NCBI RefSeq assembly: GCF_036687315.1 | Contig: NZ_CP144683.1 | Location: 1,302,001-1,366,000, forward strand | Direction of reading: 5' to 3' | DNA length: 64,000 nucleotides | Source of the DNA: Sphingopyxis sp. TUF1 | Lineage (GTDB): Bacteria > Pseudomonadota > Alphaproteobacteria > Sphingomonadales > Sphingomonadaceae | In this document: in pieces, positions 40,913 to 52,142 of the stretch | Numbering within the stretch: the stretch's first letter is position 1 | How the letters are laid out: the number at the start of each line of letters is the position of its first letter | Made by a program: the position numbers and the translations under genes | Notes under the pieces: model-generated | Database searches by the model: none | What the model was told of the DNA's origin: nothing | Seen by the model: only the letters and a program-made list of their open reading frames with translations

Positions 40913-41839
40913 ATGATCCGCCTCGACGGCCACGCCCGCATCGAGGCGCCCCTCCGCGGCGGCGTCATCGCGCTCGGCAATTTCGACGGGTTCCACGCCG
41001 GGCATCAGGCGGTCGTCGGCCGCGCGGTTCGCCATGCGAAGGACGAGGGACGCCCGGCGATCGTCGCGACCTTCGATCCGCATCCGGTGCGTTTCTTCAA
41101 ACCCGACGTCGCCCCCTTCCGCCTGACGACGCTCGACCAGCGGCAGGAACTGTTCGCCGCGGCGGGCGCCGACGCGATGCTCGTCCTGCCGTTCGACGCC
41201 GCGCTCGCGGGCACCACCGCCGAGGATTTCATCACCGGGCTTTTGCTCGACCGCTACGGCGCCGCCGGGGTCGTCACCGGCGCCGATTTCGTGTTCGGCA
41301 AGGGGCGCGGCGGCAATGTCGTCACCCTCGCCGACCATGCCCGCCGCCTCGGCTTCTTCACCGAAATGGTCGCGCCGGTCGAGGATGACGCGGTGATCTC
41401 GTCGAGCCGCATCCGCGAAGCCTTGCAAGCCGGCGACTGCGCCACCGCCGCGCGCCTGCTCACCCGCCCCTTCACCGTTCGCGGAGTGGTCCAGCACGGC
41501 GACAAGAACGGCCGCCTCTTGGGCTTTCCGACCGCGAATATCGACATGGGCAATTACCTCCGTCCGCGTTACGGCATCTATGCCGTCACCGGCAAGCTGC
41601 CCGACGGCCGCATCCTCAAGGGCGCCGCGAACCTCGGCATCCGCCCGAGCTTCGATCCGCCCAAGGAATTGCTCGAACCGCATTTCTTCGACTTCGCCGA
41701 GGATCTCTACGGACAGGAAATCGACGTCGCCTTCCACGCCTTCATCCGGCCCGAGGCCAAATATGACGGCATGGACGCGCTGATGGCGCAAATCGCGGCG
41801 GACTGCGACAAAGCGAAGGCGCTGCTCGCCGACTTCTAA
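40913..41839 (+). CDS. ribF: bifunctional riboflavin kinase/FAD synthetase
   Basis: 308 residues. The N-terminal adenylyltransferase domain has ALGNFDGFHAGHQAVV (nucleotide-binding HxGH-like), ATFDPHPVRFFKPD and SSSRIREAL. The C-terminal kinase domain has GVVQHGDKNGRLLGFPTANI and the flavin-site PRYGIYAV and GAANLGIRPSF. It makes FMN then FAD. The neighbourhood ribF-ileS-lspA is common in proteobacteria; here a 200-base repeat region separates ribF from ileS. Confidence 0.95.
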   Translation: MIRLDGHARIEAPLRGGVIALGNFDGFHAGHQAVVGRAVRHAKDEGRPAIVATFDPHPVRFFKPDVAPFRLTTLDQRQELFAAAGADAMLVLPFDAALAGTTAEDFITGLLLDRYGAAGVVTGADFVFGKGRGGNVVTLADHARRLGFFTEMVAPVEDDAVISSSRIREALQAGDCATAARLLTRPFTVRGVVQHGDKNGRLLGFPTANIDMGNYLRPRYGIYAVTGKLPDGRILKGAANLGIRPSFDPPKELLEPHFFDFAEDLYGQEIDVAFHAFIRPEAKYDGMDALMAQIAADCDKAKALLADF

Positions 41840-41840
41840 C

Positions 41841-42003
41841 CCCTCTCCCATTTAGGGAGAGGGCAGCCAGACTTGCCAGCTTGCTGGCTTAGTCGCAGCG
41901 GGTGAAGGGCGGCGCGCTATCGACAGGTCACACCCCCTCACCCAGCTTCGACTAGCGAACAAGTTCGCAAGTCTGCGCAACCCTCTCCCTTGAAGGGAGA
42001 GGG
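41841..42003. repeat. BIME-like paired palindrome, CCTCTCCCATTTAGGGAGAGG family
   Basis: Two hairpins (CCCTCTCCCATTTAGGGAGA and CCCTCTCCCTTGAAGGGAGA) bracket an inverted inner pair (AGACTTGCCAGC..., TTAGTCGCAGCGGGTGA and CACCCAGCTTCGACTAG). It fills most of the ribF-ileS gap and leaves ~45 bases for the ileS leader. Confidence 0.85.
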
Positions 42004-42048
42004 ACAGAGGTTTGCTCCCGCACAAAACTGCGCTAAGCGCCGCGCACC

Positions 42049-45030
42049 ATGACCGACACGCCCTCCACCGAGCAACGCGACTATCGCGACACCGTCTTCC
42101 TGCCCAAGACCGACTTTCCGATGAAGGCCGGCCTGCCGCAGAAGGAGCCGCTGATTCTCGCCAAATGGATCGAGGGCAATCTGGAGGGGCAGATTCGCGC
42201 CAGCCGCAGGGGCCGCGACCAGTTCATCCTCCACGACGGCCCGCCCTACGCCAATGGCGACATGCACATCGGGCACGCGCTCAACCATATCCTGAAGGAC
42301 ATGGTCGTCCGCACGCAAACGCTGAAGGGCAAGGATGCGCCCTACGTTCCCGGCTGGGACTGCCACGGTCTGCCGATCGAGTGGAAGGTCGAGGAGCAGT
42401 ATCGCAAGAAAAAGCTCAACAAGGACGAGGTTCCGGTCGAGGAATTCCGCGCCGAATGCCGCGCCTATGCGCAGCATTGGGTCGACACACAGCGCGAGCA
42501 ACTCAAGCGCCTCGGCATCGGCGGCGACTGGGACCATCCCTACCTCACGATGGATTATGAGGCCGAGGCCACCATCGTCCGCGAACTGCTCAAATTCGCC
42601 GCCAACGACATGCTCTATCGCGGCGCCAAGCCGGTGATGTGGTCGCCGGTCGAAAAGACCGCGCTCGCCGAAGCCGAGATCGAATATGAGGACATCGTCT
42701 CGACTCAGATTGATGTGGCGTTTGAGATTACAAAGGCACCGAACGCTCCCGAATTGGTCGGCGCTTATGCAGTAATCTGGACAACGACCCCTTGGACGAT
42801 CCCTGTCAACCAAGCACTGGCCTTCAACTGGGATGAGGCGTACTCAGTTCTGAACCTAGGCGACCATCGGTACGTGATGGCGACCAAGCTCGTTCCTGCA
42901 TTCATCCAGCGCGTGGCAAAAACAACCGGCGTGGAACCAGAGCATTCGCTTTCTTGGATCAAAGCAGACGAGCAGTGGTTCTACGGGCTACTACTGGAGG
43001 ACGCGGAAGCCCGCCACCCGATGCACGCGCTCGGCGGCTTCTTCGCGCGCCCGCGCCCCTTCCTCGCGGGCGATTTCGTCACGACCGACAGCGGCACCGG
43101 GCTCGTCCATATGTCGCCCGACCATGGCGAGGATGATTTTGACCTCTGCAAGGCGAACGGGCTCGACCCCGTGTTCGCGGTCGAGGGCGACGGTAAATAT
43201 CGCGAAGACTGGAGCTGGCTCGGCGGCCAAGGCAGCGTCATCAACCCCAAGTTCAACGCCCCTGACGGCCCGATCTGCACCGGCCTGCGCGAAGCCGGCG
43301 GGCTGCTCGCGGCGTCGGCCGACTATAAGCACAGCTATCCGCACAGCTGGCGCTCGAAGGCGAAGGTCATCTATCGCTGCACCCCGCAATGGTTCGTGCC
43401 GATGGACAAGGTGATGACGCATATCGAGCCCAAGGCGCCGCGCGAGCAGCGCTGGGAAAGCGAAGGCGGCGCGATCAACCCCGCCGAGGAAGGCCTCTGC
43501 GACGCGCCGACCTTGCGGCAGGCCGCGATGCACGCGATCGACCGCACCCGCTTCGTCCCCGAAAAGGGCCGCAACCGCATCGGATCGATGGTCAAGGACC
43601 GTCCCGACTGGGTGCTGTCACGCCAGCGCGCGTGGGGCGTGCCGATCACGCTCTTCGTCGACCGCAAGACCGGGCAATATCTCAACGACCCACTCGTCAA
43701 CGACCGCATCGTCAATGCGGTGCGCGAGGGCGGCGTCGATGCATGGTGCGACGCACGCGCGCAGGAGTATCTTGGCGACGCCTACAACGCCGCCGATTAC
43801 GAACGCATCACCGACATTCTCGACGTCTGGTTCGATTCGGGCTGCACCCACGCCTTCGTGCTCGAAAGCGGCAAATGGCCCGCGCTCGTCCGCCACGACG
43901 GCGGCACCCACAGCGCCGACCTCTATCTGGAGGGCAGCGACCAGCATCGCGGCTGGTTTCAGTCGTCGCTGCTCGAAAGCTGCGGCACGCGCGGGCAGGC
44001 GCCGTACAAGGCGGTGCTGACGCACGGCTTCACGATGGACGCCAAGGGCCTCAAAATGTCGAAATCGCTCGGCAACACGATCAGCCCGATCGACCTGATG
44101 CGCGACTATGGTGCCGACATCCTGCGGCTGTGGGCGCTGTCGGTCGATTTCACCGAGGATCACCGCATCGGCAAGGAAATCCTCGCCGGGGTCGCCGACC
44201 AGTATCGCAAGCTCAGGAACACCTTCCGCTACCTGCTCGGCGCGCTCGACGGGTTTTCGGAGGAGGAGCGCATCACCGACGTCGCGGCGATGCCCGAACT
44301 CGAACGCTATATGCTGAGCCTGCTCGCCGATCTCGATGCGAAGCTGGCGCGCGCGGTCGATGATTTCGACTATAACAGCTACACGCGCCTGCTCGCCGAT
44401 TTCTGCAACGAGGATCTGTCGGCCTTCTATTTCGACATCCGCAAGGACGTCCTCTACTGCGACCTCGGCCCCGCCGCTCCGCTCGGCACCGACACCCGCC
44501 GCGCCTATCGCAGCGTGCTCGACACGCTGTTCCACGCGCTCGTCCGCTATGCGGCGCCGGTGCTGGTGTTCACCAGCGAAGAGGTTTGGGGCACGCGCTA
44601 TCCCGATGCGGGCAGCGTGCATCTGCTGGAATGGCCTGACCTCGACCAGCTGATGCATTCCCGCGAAAGTGGGAATCCAGTGCGCGCGTCGGCTGATCCC
44701 ACCCTGGGTTCCCGCCTTCGCGGGAACACGGAATTGGTCGAAAAGTGGGCGCTGATCCGCAACACTCGCGCCCTCGTTACCGAACGCATCGAACCGCTGC
44801 GCCGCGAAAAAGTCATCCGCTCCAGCCTTGAAGCCGAAGTCTGGCTACCGAACGAAGGTGGCGACGTCGATTTTGAAGAAATCTTCATCACATCGACCAT
44901 CCACACCGGCGAGTGGGACGTGAAGCGCACCGAAAACCACAAATGCGGCCGCTGCTGGCGCCATCTGCCCGAAGTCACCAACGACGGCGCCTTGTGCAAT
45001 CGGTGCGAGACGGTATTGGGGGCGGGATGA
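42049..45030 (+). CDS. ileS: isoleucyl-tRNA synthetase with an in-frame intergenic repeat and a mosaic segment
   Basis: 993 residues. Class I motifs are intact: PYANGDMHIGHALNH (HIGH at 73-76) and KMSKSLGNT (669-673). WTTTPWTIP (244-252) marks the CP1 editing domain, and a C-terminal zinc site uses CGRC (966-969) and CNRC (983-986). Two oddities: bases ~42702-43010 (residues ~218-320) use far more A/T-ending codons than the rest, and bases 44655-44729 are a copy of a palindromic repeat translated in frame (MHSRESGNPVRAS...LGSRLRGN, ~869-894) in the anticodon-binding region. Neither breaks the frame. The lspA start overlaps its stop. Confidence 0.95.
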   Translation: MTDTPSTEQRDYRDTVFLPKTDFPMKAGLPQKEPLILAKWIEGNLEGQIRASRRGRDQFILHDGPPYANGDMHIGHALNHILKDMVVRTQTLKGKDAPYVPGWDCHGLPIEWKVEEQYRKKKLNKDEVPVEEFRAECRAYAQHWVDTQREQLKRLGIGGDWDHPYLTMDYEAEATIVRELLKFAANDMLYRGAKPVMWSPVEKTALAEAEIEYEDIVSTQIDVAFEITKAPNAPELVGAYAVIWTTTPWTIPVNQALAFNWDEAYSVLNLGDHRYVMATKLVPAFIQRVAKTTGVEPEHSLSWIKADEQWFYGLLLEDAEARHPMHALGGFFARPRPFLAGDFVTTDSGTGLVHMSPDHGEDDFDLCKANGLDPVFAVEGDGKYREDWSWLGGQGSVINPKFNAPDGPICTGLREAGGLLAASADYKHSYPHSWRSKAKVIYRCTPQWFVPMDKVMTHIEPKAPREQRWESEGGAINPAEEGLCDAPTLRQAAMHAIDRTRFVPEKGRNRIGSMVKDRPDWVLSRQRAWGVPITLFVDRKTGQYLNDPLVNDRIVNAVREGGVDAWCDARAQEYLGDAYNAADYERITDILDVWFDSGCTHAFVLESGKWPALVRHDGGTHSADLYLEGSDQHRGWFQSSLLESCGTRGQAPYKAVLTHGFTMDAKGLKMSKSLGNTISPIDLMRDYGADILRLWALSVDFTEDHRIGKEILAGVADQYRKLRNTFRYLLGALDGFSEEERITDVAAMPELERYMLSLLADLDAKLARAVDDFDYNSYTRLLADFCNEDLSAFYFDIRKDVLYCDLGPAAPLGTDTRRAYRSVLDTLFHALVRYAAPVLVFTSEEVWGTRYPDAGSVHLLEWPDLDQLMHSRESGNPVRASADPTLGSRLRGNTELVEKWALIRNTRALVTERIEPLRREKVIRSSLEAEVWLPNEGGDVDFEEIFITSTIHTGEWDVKRTENHKCGRCWRHLPEVTNDGALCNRCETVLGAG
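44655..44729. repeat. paired palindrome inserted in frame within ileS
   Basis: GCATTCCCGCGAAAGTGGGA and the inverted GGTTCCCGCCTTCGCGGGAA, ~30 bases apart, are the same family as 12582-12661. The unit adds about 25 residues to IleS with no stop codon. Confidence 0.88.
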
Positions 45031-45548
45031 GCAGCGCCCGTTCCCCCTATCTGCGCTTCGGCCTGATTTTCGCCGCGGTCGCCTTCCTTCTCGACCAGCT
45101 GACAAAATGGGTCATCACCGTCCCGCTGTCGCTCGAATCCAAGGGGGTCATCGAACTGACCAGCTTTTTCGACCTGCGCTGGGCCGAAAACTGCGGCATC
45201 TCGCTGTCGATGTTCGCGAGCTGCACCGACACGACGCGCTGGACGCTCGTCGCGGTGACGGGGATCGTCGCCGCCGCGGTCGCCTTCTGGATGACGCGCG
45301 AACAGGCGAAGGGCGACGTGATCGCGCTTGCGATGATCCTCGGCGGTGCGCTCGGCAATATCGTCGATCGCGTGCGTTTCGGCTATGTCGTCGATTTCGC
45401 CGACCTGCACATCGGCGATTTCCGCCCCTTCATGATCTTCAACGTCGCCGATGCGTGCATCACGCTCGGCGTGCTTTTGCTGGTTGCGCGCGCGCTGCTC
45501 TTGGGCGAAAAGGCGGGCCACGCGGACGCCAAGCCGTCCACCGAGTAA
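45027..45548 (+). CDS. lspA: lipoprotein signal peptidase
   Basis: 173 residues starting in the ileS stop (ATGA). It has four membrane spans and the LspA signatures: LLDQLTKWVIT (first conserved Asp), RWAENCGISLSMF in place of the more usual N-x-G-x-A, GALGNIVDRVRFGYVVDF with catalytic Asp, and FNVADACITLG with the second catalytic Asp. It cleaves prolipoproteins in the inner membrane. The next gene encodes a lipoprotein, a likely client. Confidence 0.93.
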   Translation: MSSARSPYLRFGLIFAAVAFLLDQLTKWVITVPLSLESKGVIELTSFFDLRWAENCGISLSMFASCTDTTRWTLVAVTGIVAAAVAFWMTREQAKGDVIALAMILGGALGNIVDRVRFGYVVDFADLHIGDFRPFMIFNVADACITLGVLLLVARALLLGEKAGHADAKPSTE

Positions 45549-45573
45549 ACGGGGCGCATAGGAGAATATTTTA

Positions 45574-45993
45574 GTGAACCGGACCACCGCCATCCTGGCT
45601 GCCTCGATTATTGCCACCACCCTGTCGGCCTGCGGGTCGAACAGCCTGTTCAGCCGCGACCGTCCCGACGAGATGATGGTGTCGCGTCAGGCGCCGCTCG
45701 TCGTGCCGCCCGATTTCGCGCTCACCCCGCCCGCGCCCGGCACCGCGCGCCCCGGCGGCGAATCGACCGCCGAACAGACGCTGCGGGCGCTCTTCGGCGG
45801 CCCCTCGGCACGCAGCCCCGGCGAAACGCAGATCATCGGCAGCGCCGACGGCGCGCGCGCCGACCCCGGCATCCGCAGCCAGGTCGGCAGCCCCGCGACA
45901 CAGGTCGTCGACAAGGGCCTCGTCGTCCGCGACATCCTCGCCGCCCCCGAAGGCGACGGCCGCGACGCGCAGGCATCGATTCCGGGCGCGTAA
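45574..45993 (+). CDS. DUF3035 lipoprotein
   Basis: 139 residues from a GTG at 45574 (AGGAGAATATTTTA upstream). Type II signal peptide MNRTTAILAASIIATTLSAC with lipidation Cys20. The mature protein is proline/alanine-rich: SRQAPLVVPPDFALTPPAPG is the conserved DUF3035 (beta-barrel assembly complex subunit BamF-like) block. The family is found across alphaproteobacteria, often after lspA, and BamF is a Caulobacter BAM component. That exact role here is inferred. Confidence 0.75.
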   Translation: MNRTTAILAASIIATTLSACGSNSLFSRDRPDEMMVSRQAPLVVPPDFALTPPAPGTARPGGESTAEQTLRALFGGPSARSPGETQIIGSADGARADPGIRSQVGSPATQVVDKGLVVRDILAAPEGDGRDAQASIPGA

Positions 45994-46080
45994 ACGCTCC
46001 ACCCTGTCGCATCGTGACATGGATTGAACGTCCCGAAGACCACTGACGGTTTCGGGCGGGATGCCGGCCGCAACCTCTTT

Positions 46081-46163
46081 CCGTTCGTGTCGAGCGAAGT
46101 CGAGACACCCATCGACGCTAAGCCTGGGCCGAGGGGCATCTCGACTTCGCTCGATGCGAACGG
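46081..46163. repeat. BIME-like paired palindrome, CCGTTCGTGTCGAGCGAAGT family
   Basis: CCGTTCGTGTCGAGCGAAGT with the inverted arm CTTCGCTCGATGCGAACGG. It lies in the gap between the DUF3035 and dxs genes, which converge. No other feature was seen in 45994-46253. Confidence 0.85.
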
Positions 46164-46253
46164 ATTAGGAGGGCGGCAAAGACGGCGTTTGGTCGAAACC
46201 GGGCTTCAACCGGTATTTCGCCGCCGCGTATCGCTTCTGCTCCGCGCAGCAGC

Positions 46254-48182
46254 TCAAGCCCGCGCGCCCGCTTCCTCGACCCCCGCGCTGTTGTGGCGCA
46301 GCGCCTTCAGCACGCAATCGACGATCTGCGGCGCGTTGAGCCCCGCTTCGTCATATTGCAGTTCGGGTTTGTCCTGGTCCTGAAACACATCGGGCAGGCG
46401 CAGCGTGCGCAGCTTCAGCCCCGCGTCGATCAGCCCCTCGTCGCTTGCCAGCGTCAGCACATGCGCGCCCAGCCCGCCGATGCTGCCTTCCTCGACCGTC
46501 ACGCACACTTCATGGCTCGCGAGCGTCTTGCGGATCAATTCCTCGTCGAGCGGCTTGGCGAAGCGCAGGTCGATCACGCTCGTCGAAAGGCCGCGTGCTT
46601 CCAGCGTGTCGGCGGCCTTCAGCGCCTCGGCGAGGCGCGTGCCGAGCGAAAAGATCGCGACGGTCTTGCCGCTCCGCACGACGCGCCCCTTGCCGATCTC
46701 CAGCTTTTCGGGAACCGCGGGCAGCGCGACGCCGGTGCCGTTGCCGCGCGGATAGCGGAAGGCGATCGGGCCATCGTCATATTCGGCGGCGGTGTAGGTC
46801 ATATGGACCAGCTCGGCCTCGTCGGCGGCGGCCATCACCACCATGTTGGGCAGCGTCGCGAGATAGGTAACGTCGAACGATCCCGCATGCGTCGATCCGT
46901 CGGCACCGACCAGCCCCGCGCGATCGATCGCGAAACGCACCGGCAAATTCTGGATCGCGACGTCATGCACGACCTGATCGTAGGCGCGCTGGAGGAAGGT
47001 CGAATAGATCGCCGCGAACGGCCGCATCCCCTGCGCCGCCAATCCCGCGGCAAAGGTCACCGCATGTTGCTCGGCGATGCCGACGTCGAAGCTGCGCGTC
47101 GGATGCGCCTTGGCGAATTTGTCGACCCCCGTCCCCGACGGCATCGCCGCGGTGATTGCGACGATGCGCGGGTCGGTATCGGCGAGCTTCGCCAGCGTTT
47201 CGCCGAACACATTCTGGTACGCGGGCGGCCCCGGCGGCGCCTTCGCCTGCTCGCCGGTGATGACGTCGAATTTCTGGACGCCATGATATTTGTCGGCGGC
47301 GGCCTCGGCGGGGGCATAGCCCTTGCCCTTCTTGGTCACCGCATGGATCAGCACCGGGCCATGTTCGCTGTCGCGGACATTTTCGAGGATCGGGATCAGA
47401 TGGTCGAGATTATGCCCGTCGATCGGCCCGACATAATAAAAGCCGAGCTCTTCGAACAGCGTCCCGCCCATCGCCATGCCGCGCGCATATTCGTCGGTCT
47501 TTTTCGCCGCCTTGTGCAGCGGTTCGGGCAATTTGCGCGCAAAGCGCCGCGCGATTTCGCGCAGCTCGATAAACGGCCGCGACGACACCAGCTTCGCCAG
47601 ATACGCTGACAGCCCGCCGACCGGCGGCGCGATCGACATGTCATTGTCGTTCAGGATGACGATCAGCCGGTTGCCCGCCTGCTTCGCATTGTTCATCGCC
47701 TCATAGGCCATGCCCGCCGACATCGACCCGTCGCCGATCACCGCGATCGCGCGGCCCGGCTGATCCTTCAGCTTGTTGGCGATCGCAAACCCCAGCGCCG
47801 CGCTGATCGAGGTCGACGAATGCGCCGCGCCGAACGGGTCATATTCGCTCTCGCTGCGCTTGGTGAACCCCGACAGCCCGCCGCCTTGGCGAAGCGTGCG
47901 GATGCGGTCGCGGCGCCCGGTGATGATCTTGTGCGGATAACATTGGTGGCCGACGTCCCACACAATCTTGTCGCGCGGGGTGTCGAAGACATAGTGCAGC
48001 GCGGTCGTCAGTTCGACGACGCCCAGCCCGCTGCCCAGGTGCCCGCCCGTCGTCCCGACGGCGGAAATCATCTCGGCGCGCAGCTCGTCGGCGAACTGGC
48101 GAAGGTCTTCGGGCTTCAGCTTGCGGAGGTCGGCGGGGACATCCACCGTGTCGAGCAGCGGCGTATGCGGACGGTCGGTCAT
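46254..48182 (-). CDS. dxs: 1-deoxy-D-xylulose-5-phosphate synthase
   Basis: 642 residues. TPP and transketolase motifs are in order: [16 protein letters not shown] (~44-60), [18 protein letters not shown], the Mg-TPP site [18 protein letters not shown] (~144-161) with [26 protein letters not shown] (catalytic Glu in the pyrimidine domain), and [19 protein letters not shown]. It condenses pyruvate and glyceraldehyde-3-phosphate, the entry to the MEP isoprenoid pathway and to thiamine and pyridoxal synthesis. thiC is nearby, but on the opposite strand. Confidence 0.96.
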   Translation of the reverse strand: MTDRPHTPLLDTVDVPADLRKLKPEDLRQFADELRAEMISAVGTTGGHLGSGLGVVELTTALHYVFDTPRDKIVWDVGHQCYPHKIITGRRDRIRTLRQGGGLSGFTKRSESEYDPFGAAHSSTSISAALGFAIANKLKDQPGRAIAVIGDGSMSAGMAYEAMNNAKQAGNRLIVILNDNDMSIAPPVGGLSAYLAKLVSSRPFIELREIARRFARKLPEPLHKAAKKTDEYARGMAMGGTLFEELGFYYVGPIDGHNLDHLIPILENVRDSEHGPVLIHAVTKKGKGYAPAEAAADKYHGVQKFDVITGEQAKAPPGPPAYQNVFGETLAKLADTDPRIVAITAAMPSGTGVDKFAKAHPTRSFDVGIAEQHAVTFAAGLAAQGMRPFAAIYSTFLQRAYDQVVHDVAIQNLPVRFAIDRAGLVGADGSTHAGSFDVTYLATLPNMVVMAAADEAELVHMTYTAAEYDDGPIAFRYPRGNGTGVALPAVPEKLEIGKGRVVRSGKTVAIFSLGTRLAEALKAADTLEARGLSTSVIDLRFAKPLDEELIRKTLASHEVCVTVEEGSIGGLGAHVLTLASDEGLIDAGLKLRTLRLPDVFQDQDKPELQYDEAGLNAPQIVDCVLKALRHNSAGVEEAGARA

Positions 48183-48238
48183 CAGGCGGTCATACTGGTA
48201 ACCGCCGATACTGTCGAACGAAAAGGATTAAGCATATC

Positions 48239-48327
48239 GTCGCCCCCGCGCAGGCGGGGGCCGCCATCGGTTTACACAACACGGGCGGGCAAGGCGGTCA
48301 GCGGCCCCCGCCTTCGCGGGGGCGACG
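48239..48327. repeat. BIME-like paired palindrome, CGTCGCCCCCGCGCAGGCGG family
   Basis: CGTCGCCCCCGCGCAGGCGGG and the inverted GCCCCCGCCTTCGCGGGGGC, with CGGTTTACACAAC between. The right arm forms the last 10 codons of the adjacent membrane-protein gene. A near copy is at 63159-63249. Confidence 0.87.
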
Positions 48328-48570
48328 CGGTATGTCACCCGCTCCATCCTCCTCCTCGCCACGCTCTTTCGCCGCATCGACCTGCGCGTAGAGCCCGCGC
48401 ACCATCAGGTCGGTGAACACCAGCATCACCCCGATCATCCCGACCAGCAGCGCGATTGCGGCAACAGGAAACGGCCCGACGCTCCCGATCGCCCCGCGCC
48501 GCATCGCGAGCGCGAGAAGCGCCGCCGCCGCCATCAGCGCATAGCCGATCAGGCGCGGGACCCGGCTCAT
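48298..48570 (-). CDS. small two-span membrane protein whose C-terminus runs into a repeat
   Basis: 90 residues from the ATG at 48570. Two hydrophobic segments (LIGYALMAAAALLALAM and FPVAAIALLVGMIGVMLVF) are followed by a charged tail (YAQVDAAKERGEEEDGAGDI). The last residues PRRPREGGGR are encoded by the palindromic repeat, so the native stop seems to have been lost and replaced when the repeat inserted. No family is recognised. The longer frame upstream (to 48861) overlaps the divergent gene and is not supported. Confidence 0.6.
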   Translation of the reverse strand: MSRVPRLIGYALMAAAALLALAMRRGAIGSVGPFPVAAIALLVGMIGVMLVFTDLMVRGLYAQVDAAKERGEEEDGAGDIPRRPREGGGR

Positions 48571-48752
48571 GCGCCCATCCTGGGCAGGGAACCAACAGGC
48601 CTCGCGGGGAATAGGACAGCGGTCGTGATGGTGCGGTGCATAAAAGACGCATGAAAGCAAAATCGCATCGCCGCAAGACGAAGTCGTTGCAATAGCCCGC
48701 GCTTTACCTACACCGTTGGAAAGAGGGGCAAGATCATAGGAATGACCGACGC

Positions 48753-49769
48753 ATGTCCATGCCCCGCCCGCTGCGCCCCGCCCGCATTGCCCGCTGCGCA
48801 CACCCGCTGATTCTCTGCGCGGCGCTGCTTTTCGCCGCGCCTGCGGCGGCCGAGGATGCACCGCCGCCCCGCGATCCCTCCGCCGAAATCCTCGTTTCGC
48901 CTGTCGCGGACCAGCCCGAGGCGCCGCGCTATTATCAGAATAGCGACATCGACGAAGACATATTGCTGCCCGCGGCGCGCGAGGACGACGACAATCCCGA
49001 ACGCACCTGGTCGCGCGACTATATCGCGGTCGCCGCAGGGGTGCTCAGCACGTCGAAATATAATGGCGACGACGACCGCCGCCTTCTTCCCGCCTTTTAC
49101 GTGCGCGGGCGGGTCAGCGGCTATTCCTTCTCGACGCGAGGCACCAATTTCCAGGTCGACCTGATCCGCCAGCGGCGCGGGCAGAAAACCGATTTCAAAT
49201 TCGGCCCGATCATCAGCCTGCGCAGCGACCGGACGGGCAAGATCGACGACCCGCAGGTTGCAGCGCTCGGCAAGCGCAAGCTGGCGGTCGAAACGGGGCT
49301 TTTCGTGGGCGTAACGCACACCGGCGTCATCACCAGCGCCTATGACCAGATTTCTTTCCGCTTCTCCGCGCTCAAGGATGTGTCGGGCCGCCACGGCAGC
49401 TGGGCCGCCTCGCCGACGATCGATTACGGCACGCCGCTGTCGAAGCGCGCCTATGTCGGCGTGTCGGCGTCGGTCAATTTCTATGGCAAGGGTTTCGGCC
49501 GTTATTATTACGACATCGACCCCGCGGGCAGCGCGGCGAGCGGCCTGCCCGTCTATGACGGCGCGGGGCGAAAGGCGACCGCGGGCAAATATACGCTGGG
49601 GCTCGCCGGCGCCTATGCGCTGTCGGGCGATCTGCGCAAAGGCCTCGTCCTGCTCGGCGGCGCGCAATATGGCCGCCTTGGCAAAGATTACGCCCGCTCG
49701 CCGATCGTCGCCGACCTCGGCGACGCCGATCAGTGGCTGTTCGGCGGCGGGCTGGCGTACCAGTTCTGA
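48753..49769 (+). CDS. MipA/OmpV family outer-membrane protein
   Basis: 338 residues. The signal peptide ends near AAPAAAED, then comes an acidic linker (DPSAEILVSPVADQPEAPRY). The barrel part has the MipA pattern: YIAVAAGVLSTSKYNGDDDRRLLPAFYVRG, alternating beta strands every ~20 residues, and the C-terminal aromatic FGGGLAYQF. MipA in E. coli scaffolds peptidoglycan synthesis, but most members act as porins or have unknown roles. It is a single gene 83 bases before the TPP riboswitch. Confidence 0.82.
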   Translation: MSMPRPLRPARIARCAHPLILCAALLFAAPAAAEDAPPPRDPSAEILVSPVADQPEAPRYYQNSDIDEDILLPAAREDDDNPERTWSRDYIAVAAGVLSTSKYNGDDDRRLLPAFYVRGRVSGYSFSTRGTNFQVDLIRQRRGQKTDFKFGPIISLRSDRTGKIDDPQVAALGKRKLAVETGLFVGVTHTGVITSAYDQISFRFSALKDVSGRHGSWAASPTIDYGTPLSKRAYVGVSASVNFYGKGFGRYYYDIDPAGSAASGLPVYDGAGRKATAGKYTLGLAGAYALSGDLRKGLVLLGGAQYGRLGKDYARSPIVADLGDADQWLFGGGLAYQF

Positions 49770-49841
49770 CGCCTTTCGGCCTGGTATGACCTGCGGCCGC
49801 GGCATCAATTTGGCGGGTGACTTTACGGCCGCGGGCGCTAG

Positions 49842-51902
<2,061 letters not shown>

Positions 51903-52142
51903 GTCGATTGGAGCTCACCATTTTACCGGTTTTAGGCAAAGCAATGAGCTCTTGACTTACAGAAAATTTACGGGTTCTCTGTTCGCAGAGGCGTAGTAGC
52001 CGAGGAGAGGGGCCACCGTAACAGAAACTGATGGTTTTTCGAGACTCGCGGGTTGAACAGTTCTTACTGGGTGCACTCTGCGGGAACGCCACTCTAAAAT
52101 GGAGTGCGTGGAAACCCTTTACTTCTTGGCCCCCTCCGATTC
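51903..52142 (+). ncRNA. structured leader RNA upstream of the reverse transcriptase
   Basis: No long frame fills this stretch. A stem GAGCTCA/TGAGCTC (51911-51917, 51945-51951) is followed at once by a -35-like TTGACT (51952). Then come a UUCG tetraloop hairpin (CTCTG TTCG CAGAG, 51977-51990) and a long-range stem GAGGGGCCA (52007-52015) with TGGCCCC(C)TC (52127-52136). Inside that stem are GGGTT/AACCC (52050-52054, 52113-52117), CAGT TCTT ACTG (52058-52069) and ACG(C)CACTC/GAGTGCGT (52086-52109). The closing stem ends just before the RT ATG, like the a1/a2 pair of retrons. Folding was done by eye. Confidence 0.6.

Noticed and set aside
51960..52140. Canonical retron msr-msd
   Set aside because: The closing stem resembles a1/a2, but there is no long msd hairpin and I could not place a branching guanosine or the retron-specific protein motifs (NAxxH, VTG). 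Kept as an uncertain leader RNA.
52104..52142. GTG start of the reverse transcriptase at 52104
   Set aside because: It would place the first 13 codons within the leader stems and has no better ribosome-binding site; the ATG at 52143 directly follows the closing stem. It cannot be excluded.
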